A stretch of DNA of 64,000 nt from Allochromatium humboldtianum (lineage in GTDB: Bacteria > Pseudomonadota > Gammaproteobacteria > Chromatiales > Chromatiaceae): positions 124,001-188,000 of the forward strand of contig NZ_JABZEO010000004.1 in the NCBI RefSeq assembly GCF_013385175.1, given 5' to 3'. Within the stretch, counting starts at the first letter, position 1; the number at the start of each line of letters is the position of its first letter. The notes beneath the pieces are model-generated. The model did not search any database, had not been told where the DNA came from, and saw only the letters and a list, made by a program, of their open reading frames with translations. The translations under genes and the position numbers were made by a program. Shown here piece by piece: positions 50,701 through 60,858 of the stretch.

Positions 50701-50848
50701 ACCACAGCCGGCACGGCGTCTCTTCGCTGAACTGCAATCGGATCTTATCGCCGTATACGGCGAGCAGACCACGCAGACACTCGCGCTGGCGTTGGAGGGA
50801 CTGCGTTTCAGCGAGGTGCTGGATGTGCTGGAAGCGGCGCACGCCTAA
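47771..50848 (+). CDS. Soluble hybrid sensor histidine kinase (3 PAS, HisKA, HATPase, REC, Hpt)
   Basis: 1025 residues with no transmembrane helix. Order: PAS at about 45-155, PAS at 165-285, PAS/PAC (PAS_3 type) at 290-415, HisKA with FLAHMSHELRTPLNAVIG, HATPase with NLISNAVKFT, DTGIGI, FGGTGLGLSIS, receiver with phospho-Asp in DAVLMDVQMPVMDG, and a C-terminal Hpt domain with His in ARLHGLRGAAANLGA. It would sense an internal signal and pass phosphate to an unlinked regulator. It follows the nif block after 184 bases without obvious shared control. Confidence 0.93.
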   Translation: MDVSTIPEEADPSKGSASSQGDALTNPGYQTTRDMREALCGREELYHLIFNQAGDAIELIDAETLRFIEVNDAVCRLLGYERDELMHLSLLDIQADPDEAGIRANLAWLSQTGGKLRLESRHRRKDGGILDVQVSVQAFRLHDRDCFVGVWHDSGTETAARTALVDEAEWRRALIEHSRDGIAIFDHEHRLIEANPKFAELLGYTPDELIGLHSWDVDAKATEADIRAGFADPLAVNTLIQTRHRRKDGRLYDAEVSIQGAHIGGRNVFISSTRDISAQKRAEQALRESEERYRSLVESLPDIVYSFSDKRGGVVWSERVEAVLGYSLAELKANPYLWNQSIHPDDRSRVQAVIAAFKQGAHFDLEYRIQDRWGHWHWLRDRSIQRRVVGDEVIIDGLASDITEHKRAEQALVEAKLTAEAATAAKSDFLAHMSHELRTPLNAVIGLTQVLEQADLPPEQCSLVQRIRLAGRAMLQISNDILDLAKIEANQLAIESRLCTLSGLLQRLESLHGEAARAKGLALEIAPAPALSGRVLTDPLRLEQILTNLISNAVKFTDQGAVRVGIEPLAITEQSACLRFRVEDTGIGIAPEALEHLFTPFAQADSSITRRFGGTGLGLSISKRLVELMGGAIGVESREGQGSTFWFELVLERVAAGADDLSEATLAPRPRGRRLEGLTVLAVDDNTSNLEVITRLLALEGANAVPARHGREALEQLQAHPWRFDAVLMDVQMPVMDGLSATRAIRQELKRPALPVIALSAGVLREEQQRAREAGCNDFLAKPVELEHLVERLLRRVGARVSASAPPEHEPDATDRSESSAPLPSPVPGIDPERLAQLTQGDPALTRRLLCRFLSDIDDIPRLVQTDLAQGACASAAARLHGLRGAAANLGAMELARRAGALEETVKTDGPVDEAALTAHATRFDECFATLHRELMVYLGEQAPARPLPSASESAASVTTLDADKLHRFRAALSANRPQPARRLFAELQSDLIAVYGEQTTQTLALALEGLRFSEVLDVLEAAHA

Positions 50849-50875
50849 CAAATTCGAAACGCGAGGTACCTACAG

Positions 50876-51775
50876 ATGAATCTCCAACACCCAGGTCAAA
50901 AGGCGCTCCCAGAGGCCATCGCCGCCCCGCGCGCCGACTTCACCACCCGCGACGGCTGGCGTCTGGCCTATTACGCCGAGTGCGCCCATCCAGGCCGTCC
51001 GCTGGTGCTGATCCACAGCATCAACGCGGCTTCCAGCAGCTTCGAGATGCGCCCGCTGTTCGAGCACTATCGTCTCTCGCGCCCGGTCTACAGCCTGGAT
51101 CTGCCCGGTTTCGGGCACTCGGAGCGCCGCGCCGAGGGCTACTCACCCGAACTCTATGCGCACGCCATCGCCGATTTCCTCACCCAGGTCGTCGGCGAGC
51201 CGGCCGACCTGATCGCGCTCTCGCTGAGCGGCGAGTTCGCCGCCCAGTCCGCGCGGCTGGCGCCTGAGCATCTGACCTCGCTGGTGCTGATCTCGCCGAC
51301 CGGTTTCGGCGAACAGCCGTTGCCGAGTTCAAGCCCGGTCGGGACACTGATGAAATGGCCCAAATTCAGCCAATGGGTCTACGGTCTGGTCGCCTCGCGT
51401 CCGAGCATCCGGCATTTCCTCAGCCGCTCCTTCGTCGGTCTGGTGCCGCAGGAGATGATCGACCATGCCTGGGCCACCGCGCATCAGCCGGGCGCGCACC
51501 ATGCGCCGCTGACCTTTCTGGCCATGCGCCTGTTCACGCCCGACGCCATCGATCTGCTCTACGACAGGCTCACGGATTGCCCGGTGCTGGTCATCGCCGA
51601 CCAGGATCCCTACATCCGCTTCGAGCGTCTGCCGAGCTTCATCGTGCGTCACGACACCTGGCATCGCGTGACCTTGGAGCCGCACAGGGGACTGCCGCAC
51701 TGGGAGAAGCTCGCCGAGACGGTTGAGGCGCTCGATGACTTCTGGGCGCATCCGCCGCTCAAGCGTGCGGCCTGA
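50876..51775 (+). CDS. Alpha/beta-hydrolase-fold protein with atypical catalytic motifs
   Basis: 299 residues with a clear alpha/beta hydrolase core (RPLVLIHSINAASSSFEMRPLF; VYSLDLPGFGHSER). The nucleophile elbow reads A-L-S-L-S (114-118) instead of GxSxG, and the usual G-H-x-P near the end is RGLPHWE, so the canonical His position is Gly272, with His270 two residues before it. Asp242/Asp244 remain. It may act on an unusual substrate or not be an esterase. It overlaps the convergent methyltransferase gene by 17 bp. Confidence 0.8.
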   Translation: MNLQHPGQKALPEAIAAPRADFTTRDGWRLAYYAECAHPGRPLVLIHSINAASSSFEMRPLFEHYRLSRPVYSLDLPGFGHSERRAEGYSPELYAHAIADFLTQVVGEPADLIALSLSGEFAAQSARLAPEHLTSLVLISPTGFGEQPLPSSSPVGTLMKWPKFSQWVYGLVASRPSIRHFLSRSFVGLVPQEMIDHAWATAHQPGAHHAPLTFLAMRLFTPDAIDLLYDRLTDCPVLVIADQDPYIRFERLPSFIVRHDTWHRVTLEPHRGLPHWEKLAETVEALDDFWAHPPLKRAA

Positions 51776-52418
51776 GCCAATGGGCGCGCTCGGTGAGCGC
51801 GGTGAGTCCGCGCTGGCGGAAGTTCGGCGACTCGGCCAGGGCGTCGATCTCGGCCAGGAGTTCGATCCGATGATCACCGCCGAACAGTTGTGCGATCTCG
51901 GGCGGCTGGACCGAGAAGGGCGGACCGCTCATCCGGTTCTGGTCGTAGTCGAGGGTGATCAGCAGTCGGTCGACCGGACGCGGCAGGATGGCGCGCAGAT
52001 GCTCGGCATAACGCGCGCGCATCGGCGGCGGCAGGGCGATCAGCGAGGCGCGGTCGAAGACCGCGCCGACGTCGTCGAGATGCTCGCGACGCAGGTCGAA
52101 GAAGTCGCCCTGGAACAGCACCAGCTCATCGACCTGATAGACGCGCAACGCCCCCAGCTCGGTGATCCGGGGTTCGAGCCGGTGCTCGGCCATGAACTCA
52201 TCGATACCGAGCCGGCTCAACTCCACCCCGACTACCCGATGCCCCTGACTGACCAGCCAGACCAGATCGAGCGTCTTGCCGCACAGCGGCACAAAGACGC
52301 GCGTCTCGCGCGCCAGGCCCAGCTTGGGCCAATGTTCCTGAAGATGGGCATTGATCTCACTGAGATGCCAGCCGATCTCACGCCGGTCCCAGCGGTCCAA
52401 CCAGAATTGCGTGTCCAA
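51759..52418 (-). CDS. tpm: Thiopurine S-methyltransferase (TPMT)
   Basis: 219 residues. The family start DTQFWLDRWDRREIGWH is followed by the SAM site RVFVPLCGKTLDLVWLVSQGHRVVGVELS and YDQNRMSGPPFSV. Bacterial TPMT methylates selenium and tellurium species as well as thiols. The start is TTG 52418, set by GGAGGATG 7 bases upstream and by the family length (about 218); a longer open frame to 52463 is not needed. Confidence 0.93.
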   Translation of the reverse strand: MDTQFWLDRWDRREIGWHLSEINAHLQEHWPKLGLARETRVFVPLCGKTLDLVWLVSQGHRVVGVELSRLGIDEFMAEHRLEPRITELGALRVYQVDELVLFQGDFFDLRREHLDDVGAVFDRASLIALPPPMRARYAEHLRAILPRPVDRLLITLDYDQNRMSGPPFSVQPPEIAQLFGGDHRIELLAEIDALAESPNFRQRGLTALTERAHWLRPHA

Positions 52419-52568
52419 TGACCATCCTCCAACTGTTAAGGATTGAGAAATGAAGCGCGCCATGATGCGCTACAAATGCGGCGAAATCGTGTAATTGGGG
52501 ATTTGGGGCCAAACGCGGTTTAATGGCAGAACTCAGCGTTCAGACATCCAGGGGCAATCTCAGCGTTC

Positions 52569-53444
52569 ATGGTCAACTCAGCCGCCTCCAGTCATAGCGA
52601 TCACTATCCGCCGCGCGCCGACCTCGAAACCGCCTTCCAGGTCGTGCGACGCGCCAAGGTGCCGCAGGTTCCCGACATCGTCCTGAGTCTGCGCAACGAG
52701 CTGCGCCGCCCCGACCCGGATCTGATCCAGGCGGCCGATCTGATCGCGCAGGATCTGGCCATGACCGGCCAGGTGCTCAAGACCATCAACTCGCCGCTCT
52801 TCGCCAGTCGCACCAAGATCAGCAGCGTCCGGCAGGCCGTCACCCTGATCGGACTGCGACGCCTGACCAATCTGGTGACGGCCGAGGCCTTCAGCCGTCT
52901 GATCGGCGAACGCGAGGGCGGAGCGCGTCTGATCCTCGACTTCATCCAGGAACAGGCGCGCATGGCCGCCTCGGTCGCCACGCTGGCGCCCGAGCTGACG
53001 CTGGACGAAGCCTATCTGTTCGGGCTGATGCAGGGCGTCGGCAGTCTCATCTTCGCCGATCTGATCGAGGACTACGGCAACGAGTGGACGCTCCAGGCGC
53101 TGACCGCGCCTGCGACGCTGATGGACTACGAACGCCGCGCCCTGGGCACGGATCATGTCACGGTCGGTTTCCTGCTGGCCGGCACCTGGCATCTGCCCGA
53201 GTCCGTGGCCCTGGCGATCTATCATCAACACGCTTTCGAGCCGCCTCAAGACTTCGATGTCCATCTGCGCGCCCTGATCGCCGTCGCCCGGCTCGCGCGC
53301 GTGCTGCTGGCGTTGCGGCGCGGTATCGAGGACAACCCGGTCCTGCTCGATCAGCGCGACTGGGGACTCAATGAGCTGGCCGTGACGCCCGAGACCTGGG
53401 AGCGCTGTGTTGCGCGTCTCCTGACCGATGAACACTGTCCCTGA
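52569..53444 (+). CDS. HDOD domain protein
   Basis: 291 residues with one HDOD domain (PQVPDIVLSLRNEL, QDLAMTGQVLKTINSPLFASRTKISSVRQAVTLIGLRRLTNLV). The HD metal residues are not all kept, as is usual for HDOD. These proteins take part in signalling with cyclic-di-GMP or kinase networks, but the partner is unknown. Its 3' end overlaps uvrC by 17 bases, so they may be coupled. Confidence 0.88.
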   Translation: MVNSAASSHSDHYPPRADLETAFQVVRRAKVPQVPDIVLSLRNELRRPDPDLIQAADLIAQDLAMTGQVLKTINSPLFASRTKISSVRQAVTLIGLRRLTNLVTAEAFSRLIGEREGGARLILDFIQEQARMAASVATLAPELTLDEAYLFGLMQGVGSLIFADLIEDYGNEWTLQALTAPATLMDYERRALGTDHVTVGFLLAGTWHLPESVALAIYHQHAFEPPQDFDVHLRALIAVARLARVLLALRRGIEDNPVLLDQRDWGLNELAVTPETWERCVARLLTDEHCP

Positions 53445-55260
53445 AACACCCGCCGACCCGCGCCGACGGCTGAAAGACCTGCCCGTCGGCCCCGGCGTCT
53501 ACCGGATGCTCGATGCCGGGGGCGCCGTGCTCTATGTCGGCAAGGCCAAGAATCTCAAGCGCCGGGTCTCCAGCTATTTCGGGCGCACGCTCACGCCGCG
53601 TCACGCGCGTCTGGTCAGTCTGATCGCTGACATCGAAGTCACAGTCACCCGCACCGAGGGCGAGGCGCTGCTGCTGGAGAGCCAGCTCATCAAGTCGCTC
53701 CAGCCGCGCTTCAACGTGCTGCTGCGCGACGACAAGAGCTACCCCTACATCCAGCTCACCACTCAGGACGACTATCCGCGCCTGGCCTTCTATCGCGGCC
53801 CGCGCCGGACCGAGGGGCGGCTGTTCGGCCCCTATCCGAGCGCCTGGGCGGTGCGCGAGACCTTACAGATCCTGCAAAAGCTGTTTCCAGTGCGCCAGTG
53901 CGAGGACGGGTTCTTCCGCCATCGCTCGCGTCCCTGTCTGCAGTATCAGATCAAGCGCTGTAGCGCGCCCTGCGTCGGGCTGGTCACGCCCGAGCAGTAT
54001 GCCGAGGACGTGGCGCGCACCGCCAAGTTCCTTGACGGACGTGCCGGCGAGGTGATCGACGAGCTGATCGGCGCCATGGAGACGGCGGCGACGGCGCTGG
54101 AGTTCGAGCGCGCGGCCCAGTATCGCGACCGCATCCAGGCCCTGCGCCGGGTGCTGGAGCGTCAGTCGGTCATCGGCGAGGACGGCGATCTGGACATCAT
54201 CGCCGCCGCGCGCGAGACCGATGTCTGGTGCATGCAGGTGTTCGTGGTGCGGCGCGGGCGGCATCTGGGCAACACGGCCTTCTTCCCCAAAGCGCCGGCG
54301 GACATGGAGGAGTCGGCGCTACTGGCTGGGTTTCTGGCCCAGTTCTATGCCGTGCACGAGGTTCCGGACACCCTGATCCTGAGCACGTGCCCGGACGAGG
54401 CCGAGATCCTGCGCGCGGCGCTCGCCGAGCGGGCGGGGCGGGCGGTTCGGCTCCAGGTCGAGGTGCGCGGCGAGCGCGCCCGCTGGCTGGAGATGGCGCG
54501 CGACAATGCGCGTTTCGCGCTCCAGCAGCGGCTCGGCAGTCAGGCCGGCTATGCGCGGCGGCTGGAGTCGCTGCGCGAGGCGTTGGAACTGGCCGACCGG
54601 CCGGAGCGGATGGAATGCTTCGACATCAGCCATACCCAGGGCGAGCACACAGTCGCCTCGTGCGTGGTCTTCGACGGCGAGGGCGCGCGCAAATCCGACT
54701 ATCGGCGCTTCAACATCACCGGCATCACGCCGGGCGACGACTATGCCGCGCTCGATCAGGCGCTGACGCGCCGTTACAAGCGCGTGGGGCAGGGCGAGTA
54801 TCCGATCCCGGATCTGATCCTGATCGACGGCGGACGCGGTCAGCTCGCCGCCGTCAACGACGCTCTCCAGGAACTGGGTCTGCATGGCCTGAATCTGATC
54901 GGCGTCTCCAAGGGGCCGGATCGACGTCCCGGCGCCGAGCGCCTTTGGTTGTTGGGTCGGGAGGCGCCCGTTATACTGCCGAGCGACTCGCCGGCCATGC
55001 ATTTGATCCAGCAGATCCGCGACGAGGCCCACCGCTTCGCGATCACCGGCCATCGTCAGCGTCGCGCCAGGGCGCGCGTGACCTCGGCACTGGAGGATAT
55101 CCCCGGACTCGGCCCCAAACGCCGTCAGCGTCTGCTCAAACACTTCGGCGGACTGCGCGGTCTGGAGCGCGCCGGCGTCGAGGACATCGCCGGGGTCGAG
55201 GGCATCAGCCGCCCGCTGGCCCAGCGCATTCACGCCGCCTTCCATCGAGACCAAGCCTGA
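53428..55260 (+). CDS. uvrC: Excinuclease ABC subunit C
   Basis: 610 residues: GIY-YIG domain (PGVYRMLDAGGAVLYVGKAKNLKRRVSSYF), a Cys motif for the cluster (CLQYQIKRCSAPCVG), UvrB-binding region (about 200-235), RNase H-like C domain (ECFDISHTQGEHTVASCVVF; LILIDGGRGQL) and a helix-hairpin-helix end (ALEDIPGLGPKRRQRLLKHFGGL). It makes both incisions in nucleotide excision repair. pgsA follows after four bases. Confidence 0.98.
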   Translation: MNTVPETPADPRRRLKDLPVGPGVYRMLDAGGAVLYVGKAKNLKRRVSSYFGRTLTPRHARLVSLIADIEVTVTRTEGEALLLESQLIKSLQPRFNVLLRDDKSYPYIQLTTQDDYPRLAFYRGPRRTEGRLFGPYPSAWAVRETLQILQKLFPVRQCEDGFFRHRSRPCLQYQIKRCSAPCVGLVTPEQYAEDVARTAKFLDGRAGEVIDELIGAMETAATALEFERAAQYRDRIQALRRVLERQSVIGEDGDLDIIAAARETDVWCMQVFVVRRGRHLGNTAFFPKAPADMEESALLAGFLAQFYAVHEVPDTLILSTCPDEAEILRAALAERAGRAVRLQVEVRGERARWLEMARDNARFALQQRLGSQAGYARRLESLREALELADRPERMECFDISHTQGEHTVASCVVFDGEGARKSDYRRFNITGITPGDDYAALDQALTRRYKRVGQGEYPIPDLILIDGGRGQLAAVNDALQELGLHGLNLIGVSKGPDRRPGAERLWLLGREAPVILPSDSPAMHLIQQIRDEAHRFAITGHRQRRARARVTSALEDIPGLGPKRRQRLLKHFGGLRGLERAGVEDIAGVEGISRPLAQRIHAAFHRDQA

Positions 55261-55264
55261 CATC

Positions 55265-55849
55265 ATGTGGAACCTGCCGAATATCCTGACGCTGCTGCGG
55301 ATCGCGCTGATCCCGGTGTTCGTCGTCGTCTTCTATCTCGACTCGGTCTGGGCGCCCTATGCGGCCGCGGCCGTCTTCGGCGCGGCGGCTCTGACCGACT
55401 GGCTCGACGGCTATCTGGCACGCAAATGGAATCAGACCTCGCCGCTCGGCGCCTTTCTCGATCCGGTCGCCGACAAGCTGATGGTGGCCGTGGCGCTGGT
55501 GGTGCTGTTGCAGGCCGATCCGCGCATCCTGATCGCGCTGCCGGTGATGGTCATCATCGGGCGCGAGATCACGGTCTCGGCCCTGCGTGAATGGATGGCC
55601 GAGATCGGCGCGCGTGCGGCGGTGGCCGTCTCCGCGCTCGGCAAGGTCAAGACCACGGCGCAGATGATCTCGATCGTGATCCTGATCCTGCGTGAGTCGG
55701 TGTTCGGTCCCTGGACCTATGGGTTGGGCGTGGTGCTGCTCTACGTTGCGGCTCTTCTCACGCTCTGGTCGATGGTGCTATACTTGCTGTCTGCTTGGCC
55801 GAGCCTTTCAGGTCGAGCGGATCAGTCGAACGACAGTCAGCCAAAATAA
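55265..55849 (+). CDS. pgsA: CDP-diacylglycerol--glycerol-3-phosphate 3-phosphatidyltransferase
   Basis: 194-residue integral membrane enzyme with the CDP-alcohol phosphotransferase motif DWLDGYLARKWNQTSPLGAF and the FLDPVADKL Asp pair. It makes phosphatidylglycerol phosphate. The uvrC-pgsA order is common in Gammaproteobacteria. Confidence 0.97.
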   Translation: MWNLPNILTLLRIALIPVFVVVFYLDSVWAPYAAAAVFGAAALTDWLDGYLARKWNQTSPLGAFLDPVADKLMVAVALVVLLQADPRILIALPVMVIIGREITVSALREWMAEIGARAAVAVSALGKVKTTAQMISIVILILRESVFGPWTYGLGVVLLYVAALLTLWSMVLYLLSAWPSLSGRADQSNDSQPK

Positions 55850-55863
55850 ATTTCAAAATAGGC

Positions 55864-55891
55864 TTGACGGACTGAAAAAATCGCCTATAAT
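55864..55891 (+). promoter_or_regulatory. Sigma70 promoter of tRNA-Gly
   Basis: -35 TTGACG (55864-55869) and consensus -10 TATAAT (55886-55891) are 16 bp apart and 14 bp upstream of the tRNA 5' end, with a G-rich run after the -10 as in stringently controlled promoters. Confidence 0.8.
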
Positions 55892-55904
55892 GGGCGTCTC
55901 TTCA

Positions 55905-55980
<76 letters not shown>

Positions 55981-55987
55981 AATTCAG

Positions 55988-56016
55988 AAAAAAGCCCTCC
56001 TAGTGAGGGCTTTTTT
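55988..56016 (+). terminator. Intrinsic terminator after tRNA-Gly
   Basis: Stem GCCCTC (55994-55999) with GAGGGC (56005-56010), flanked by A6 before and T6 after (56011-56016). Symmetric, so active in both directions. Confidence 0.9.
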
Positions 56017-56247
56017 CGTTCTCGCTGTCACAATCGACAGCTGCAATCTCTTTGCAGGAATACGCGCTTCCGCTATATTGCTGCTTAGCAGCATCCATCG
56101 CGGGCCGAATCGTTCCAGCCGCATGGAAGCCCCTTCGATAACCTGATGACCGCATGGCAGGTAATTCGACGGTGCTTCCCAGCACTCGATCCAATTCGCT
56201 CGCCAACGCCATTGCGGCCAGCGGCCGGCCGTTCCAGAGGCTAATCC

Positions 56248-57666
<1,419 letters not shown>

Positions 57667-57697
57667 GACAACCGACCGGCTTCAAGCGAGCTTCACC

Positions 57698-59521
57698 ATG
57701 CCGAAGATCAACATCACCGACGTCATTCTGCGCGACGCGCATCAATCCCTGCTCGCCACGCGCATGCGTACCGAGGACATGCTGCCGATCTGTCCCAAGC
57801 TCGACGCCATCGGCTACTGGTCGTTGGAATGCTGGGGCGGGGCGACCTTCGACGCCTGCGTGCGCTTCCTGAAGGAAGATCCCTGGGAACGTCTGCGCAA
57901 GCTGCGCGAGGCGCTGCCCAACACCCGTTTGCAGATGCTGCTGCGCGGCCAGAACCTGCTCGGCTACCGGCATTATTCCGACGACGTGGTACGCGCCTTC
58001 GTGCGCCGCGCGGCCGACAATGGCATGGACGTGTTCCGCATCTTCGATGCGCTCAACGATCTGCGTAACCTCAAGACCGCGATCGAGGCGACCAAAGCCG
58101 CCGGCAAGCACGCCCAGGGCACCATCTGTTACACCGTCAGTCCGGTCCACACTGTCGACGGTTTCGTCAAGATGGGACGCGAACTGGCCGCGATGGGCTG
58201 CGACTCCATTGCGATCAAGGACATGGCCGGACTGCTGACGCCTTTCGTCACGGCCGAGCTGGTCAAGGCGCTCAAGGACAGCGTCGATCTGCCGCTGCAT
58301 CTGCATTCGCACGCCACCTCGGGTCTGGCCGACATGTGCCACCTGAAGGCGATCGAGAACGGCTGCGACACCGTCGATACCGCCATCTCATCCATGGCCG
58401 GCGGCACCTCGCATCCGCCGACCGAGAGTCTGGTCGCGGCCCTGCGCGGCACCGAGTACGACACCGGGCTGGATCTGGAGGCCATCCAGGAAGTCGGGAT
58501 GTACTTCTACCAGATCCGCAAGAAGTACCATCAGTTCGAGAGCGAGTTCACCGGCGTCGACACCCGCGTCCAGGTCAATCAGGTGCCGGGCGGCATGATC
58601 TCGAACCTGGCTAACCAGTTGAAGGAACAGAACGCGCTCGACCGCATGAGCGCCGTGCTGGAAGAGATCCCGCGCGTGCGCCAGGATCTCGGCTATCCGC
58701 CGCTGGTCACGCCGACCTCGCAGATCGTCGGCACCCAGGCGGTGTTCAACGTGCTCACCGAGAAGCGCTATCAGACCATCACCAACGAGGTGAAGCTCTA
58801 TCTCCAGGGGCGCTATGGCGCCGCGCCGGCGGCCGTCAATCCGACCCTGCAACAGCAGGCGATCGGCAACGAGGATCTGATCGAGTGCCGTCCGGCCGAT
58901 CTGCTCAAGCCCGAGCTGGAGCGACTGACGCACGAGATCGGGCCACTGGCGCTCTCCGAGGACGATGTGCTGACCTATGCCATGTTCCCCGAGATCGGGC
59001 GCACCTTCCTCGATCAGCGTGCCGCCGGCGCCCTGGCGCCCGAGCCGCTGGAGCCGCCGCCGAGCAACGAGCCGGCCAAGGCCGCGCCGACCGAGTTCAA
59101 TATCAACGTCCACGGCGAGACCTATCACATCAAGGTCACGGGCGCTGGGCACAAAGGGCAGGCCGAGCGTCATTTCTATTTCACCATCGACGACATCCCG
59201 GAAGAGGTGGTCGTCGAGACGCTCGACGAGCTGGTGCTGACCGGCGGCGGGGCGGCTTCCGGTCCGCGCGCCATCAGCGGCAAACGTCCCAAGCCGAGCC
59301 AACCGGGCCATGTCACCACCTCCATGCCGGGCAACATCGTCGATGTGCTGGTCAAGGAGGGCGATACTGTGATCGCCGGTCAGCCGGTCATCGTCACCGA
59401 GGCGATGAAGATGGAGACCGAGATCCAGGCCCCGATCGCCGGGACCGTCACCGCCGTCTATGTCGGCAAGGGCGACGCGGTCAATCCGGACGAGGTGCTG
59501 ATCGAAATCTCGCCGGCCTGA
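57698..59521 (+). CDS. pycB: Pyruvate carboxylase subunit B (carboxyltransferase plus biotin domain)
   Basis: 607 residues. HMGL-like transferase domain (TDVILRDAHQSLLATRMRTEDML, MDVFRIFDALND, HLHSHATSG metal His pair, KDMAGLL), a middle conserved region, and a biotinyl C-domain with Lys in VTEAMKMETEI. The family includes oxaloacetate decarboxylase alpha, but no membrane subunits (OadB/OadG) are adjacent and a biotin carboxylase is, so pyruvate carboxylase B is preferred. Start ATG 57698 lies 31 bases after pycA. Confidence 0.9.
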   Translation: MPKINITDVILRDAHQSLLATRMRTEDMLPICPKLDAIGYWSLECWGGATFDACVRFLKEDPWERLRKLREALPNTRLQMLLRGQNLLGYRHYSDDVVRAFVRRAADNGMDVFRIFDALNDLRNLKTAIEATKAAGKHAQGTICYTVSPVHTVDGFVKMGRELAAMGCDSIAIKDMAGLLTPFVTAELVKALKDSVDLPLHLHSHATSGLADMCHLKAIENGCDTVDTAISSMAGGTSHPPTESLVAALRGTEYDTGLDLEAIQEVGMYFYQIRKKYHQFESEFTGVDTRVQVNQVPGGMISNLANQLKEQNALDRMSAVLEEIPRVRQDLGYPPLVTPTSQIVGTQAVFNVLTEKRYQTITNEVKLYLQGRYGAAPAAVNPTLQQQAIGNEDLIECRPADLLKPELERLTHEIGPLALSEDDVLTYAMFPEIGRTFLDQRAAGALAPEPLEPPPSNEPAKAAPTEFNINVHGETYHIKVTGAGHKGQAERHFYFTIDDIPEEVVVETLDELVLTGGGAASGPRAISGKRPKPSQPGHVTTSMPGNIVDVLVKEGDTVIAGQPVIVTEAMKMETEIQAPIAGTVTAVYVGKGDAVNPDEVLIEISPA

Positions 59522-59847
59522 TGCAGCCCAGGGACTCCACGGCGAACGAAGCCTACAAAGGCTTCACCAACCATGAATGCCCGTTCTATCCCTGCCATGC
59601 CGGGGTGAAGCGGGCGTTCAACTGCCTGTTCTGTTACTGCCCGCTCATCGCCTACGAGTGTCCCGGGCCCTATCGGATCTATACCGACAAACACGGACTC
59701 GGGCGCAAGGATTGCTCGGACTGCCGGCTGCCGCACGAAGGCTATCAGGCGTCCTGGTCTTTCATCCAGAAATGGCTGGAACGGCCCAGGATCTGGGGCG
59801 GTAGGGCATTGGACGCGCGCGAGCGCAAGGCCGCGCGCGGCGGTTGA
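59521..59847 (+). CDS. Cysteine-rich small domain protein
   Basis: 108 residues with a dense Cys pattern (HECPFYPCHAGVKRAFNCLFCYCPLIAYECPG, KDCSDCRLPH) matching the cysteine-rich small domain family, which is often found near cobalamin genes and probably binds a metal or cluster. The ATG overlaps the pycB stop by one base, so it is translated with the carboxylase. Function is unknown. Confidence 0.8.
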   Translation: MQPRDSTANEAYKGFTNHECPFYPCHAGVKRAFNCLFCYCPLIAYECPGPYRIYTDKHGLGRKDCSDCRLPHEGYQASWSFIQKWLERPRIWGGRALDARERKAARGG

Positions 59848-59861
59848 GTCGGGCAGGGGGC

Positions 59862-60356
59862 TTACAGATCGCCGTTGGCGCCGGCCGTCATGATCTCGTT
59901 CATGGTGTCGCGCACCTTGATCGCCAGTTCCTTGAGGTTCGGCGGCAGGTCGGCCATCTGCATCACCTTGTCCAGATCCAGCGTCACCAGCCAGGCCTTG
60001 CCGTCCTGATCCTCGATCAGGGTGATGCGGCAGGGCAGATAGGCGGCGAAATCGATGTTCTCAGCCAGCATCCGGGCGGCGATGCGCGCGTCGCAGAACT
60101 GGAAGATCTCGACGTGCCTGGTCTCCACGCCCATGGCCTCCAGCTCCTTGTAGAGCGGCTGGCGCGCGACCAGCTTGAAGTTCAGCCCGTTGGCGCGCAG
60201 CAGCATGGAGTCGATCGCGTCGTCGATGGAAACATCTTCGGCCAGCGGCATCTTGACCACGGTGTCGGCGATGTTCATGCCTTCGGCGCGTGGCGCCAGC
60301 GTGGCGAACAGCAGGGGCAGGGCGGTGAATACGGCAAGCCAGTGGATCTTTCGCAT
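59862..60356 (-). CDS. Exported DUF302 protein
   Basis: 164 residues: signal peptide (WLAVFTALPLLFATLAPRAEG) and a DUF302 domain (FCDARIAARMLAENIDFAAYLPCRITLIEDQDGKAWLVTLDLDKVM). DUF302 proteins occur often in sulfur-oxidising bacteria; role unknown. It ends 15 bases from the convergent Cys-rich gene. Confidence 0.85.
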   Translation of the reverse strand: MRKIHWLAVFTALPLLFATLAPRAEGMNIADTVVKMPLAEDVSIDDAIDSMLLRANGLNFKLVARQPLYKELEAMGVETRHVEIFQFCDARIAARMLAENIDFAAYLPCRITLIEDQDGKAWLVTLDLDKVMQMADLPPNLKELAIKVRDTMNEIMTAGANGDL

Positions 60357-60420
60357 GTGACTGTCCTCGTTTCCTCGTTGGTGTTCTCGTTCGTCGACGC
60401 GCGGCGCGTACTGGAGACGC

Positions 60421-60702
60421 CTACGCGAAGTCGTAGTGTTTTTCGACCGCCTCGATGATCTCCCAGGTGCAGGCGAGTCCGGCCGGGAAGGTGATGAGAT
60501 CGCCGCGCCCGAACGCTTGCGGCTCGCCGCCCTCGGGTGTCACGCGAAAACGGCCGCGCAGCACGTAACAGGTTTCGGTCTGGTCATAGCGCCAGGGGAA
60601 GGTCGAGGGTTCCTTCTTCCAGATCGGCCAGTCATAAACGCCCATCACGTCCAGTTTGGCGGGGGAGGGCTTGTGTTCGCAACGGATCTCCAGGTCGCTC
60701 AT
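60421..60702 (-). CDS. Small cupin protein (DUF861-like)
   Basis: 93 residues forming one cupin barrel (PWRYDQTETCYVLRGRFRVTPEGGEPQAFGRGDLITFPAGLACTWEI). Metal His are largely absent. The start is ATG 60702, with AAGAGACC upstream; the longer frame to 60885 is unlikely. Ligand unknown. It is divergent from pncC. Confidence 0.8.
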   Translation of the reverse strand: MSDLEIRCEHKPSPAKLDVMGVYDWPIWKKEPSTFPWRYDQTETCYVLRGRFRVTPEGGEPQAFGRGDLITFPAGLACTWEIIEAVEKHYDFA

Positions 60703-60858
60703 GGTCTCTTGGGTCGTCTCGTCGGTTGGTTCGGATCGTCTGAGATTGGGGTGTCGGCCGCTCTGCCGGCCTTGAAAGTGTAATAGTGCGGTTTTCAGAC
60801 GGTTTTTTCCAACGCCGACGCTTGTCCGGTCCGTCGCCTTCGGCGAAGATCGTCTCCC

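Noticed and set aside
57698-59521. Oxaloacetate decarboxylase alpha subunit
   Set aside because: Sequence family is shared, but no OadB or OadG gene is adjacent and a biotin carboxylase is, which favours pyruvate carboxylase B.
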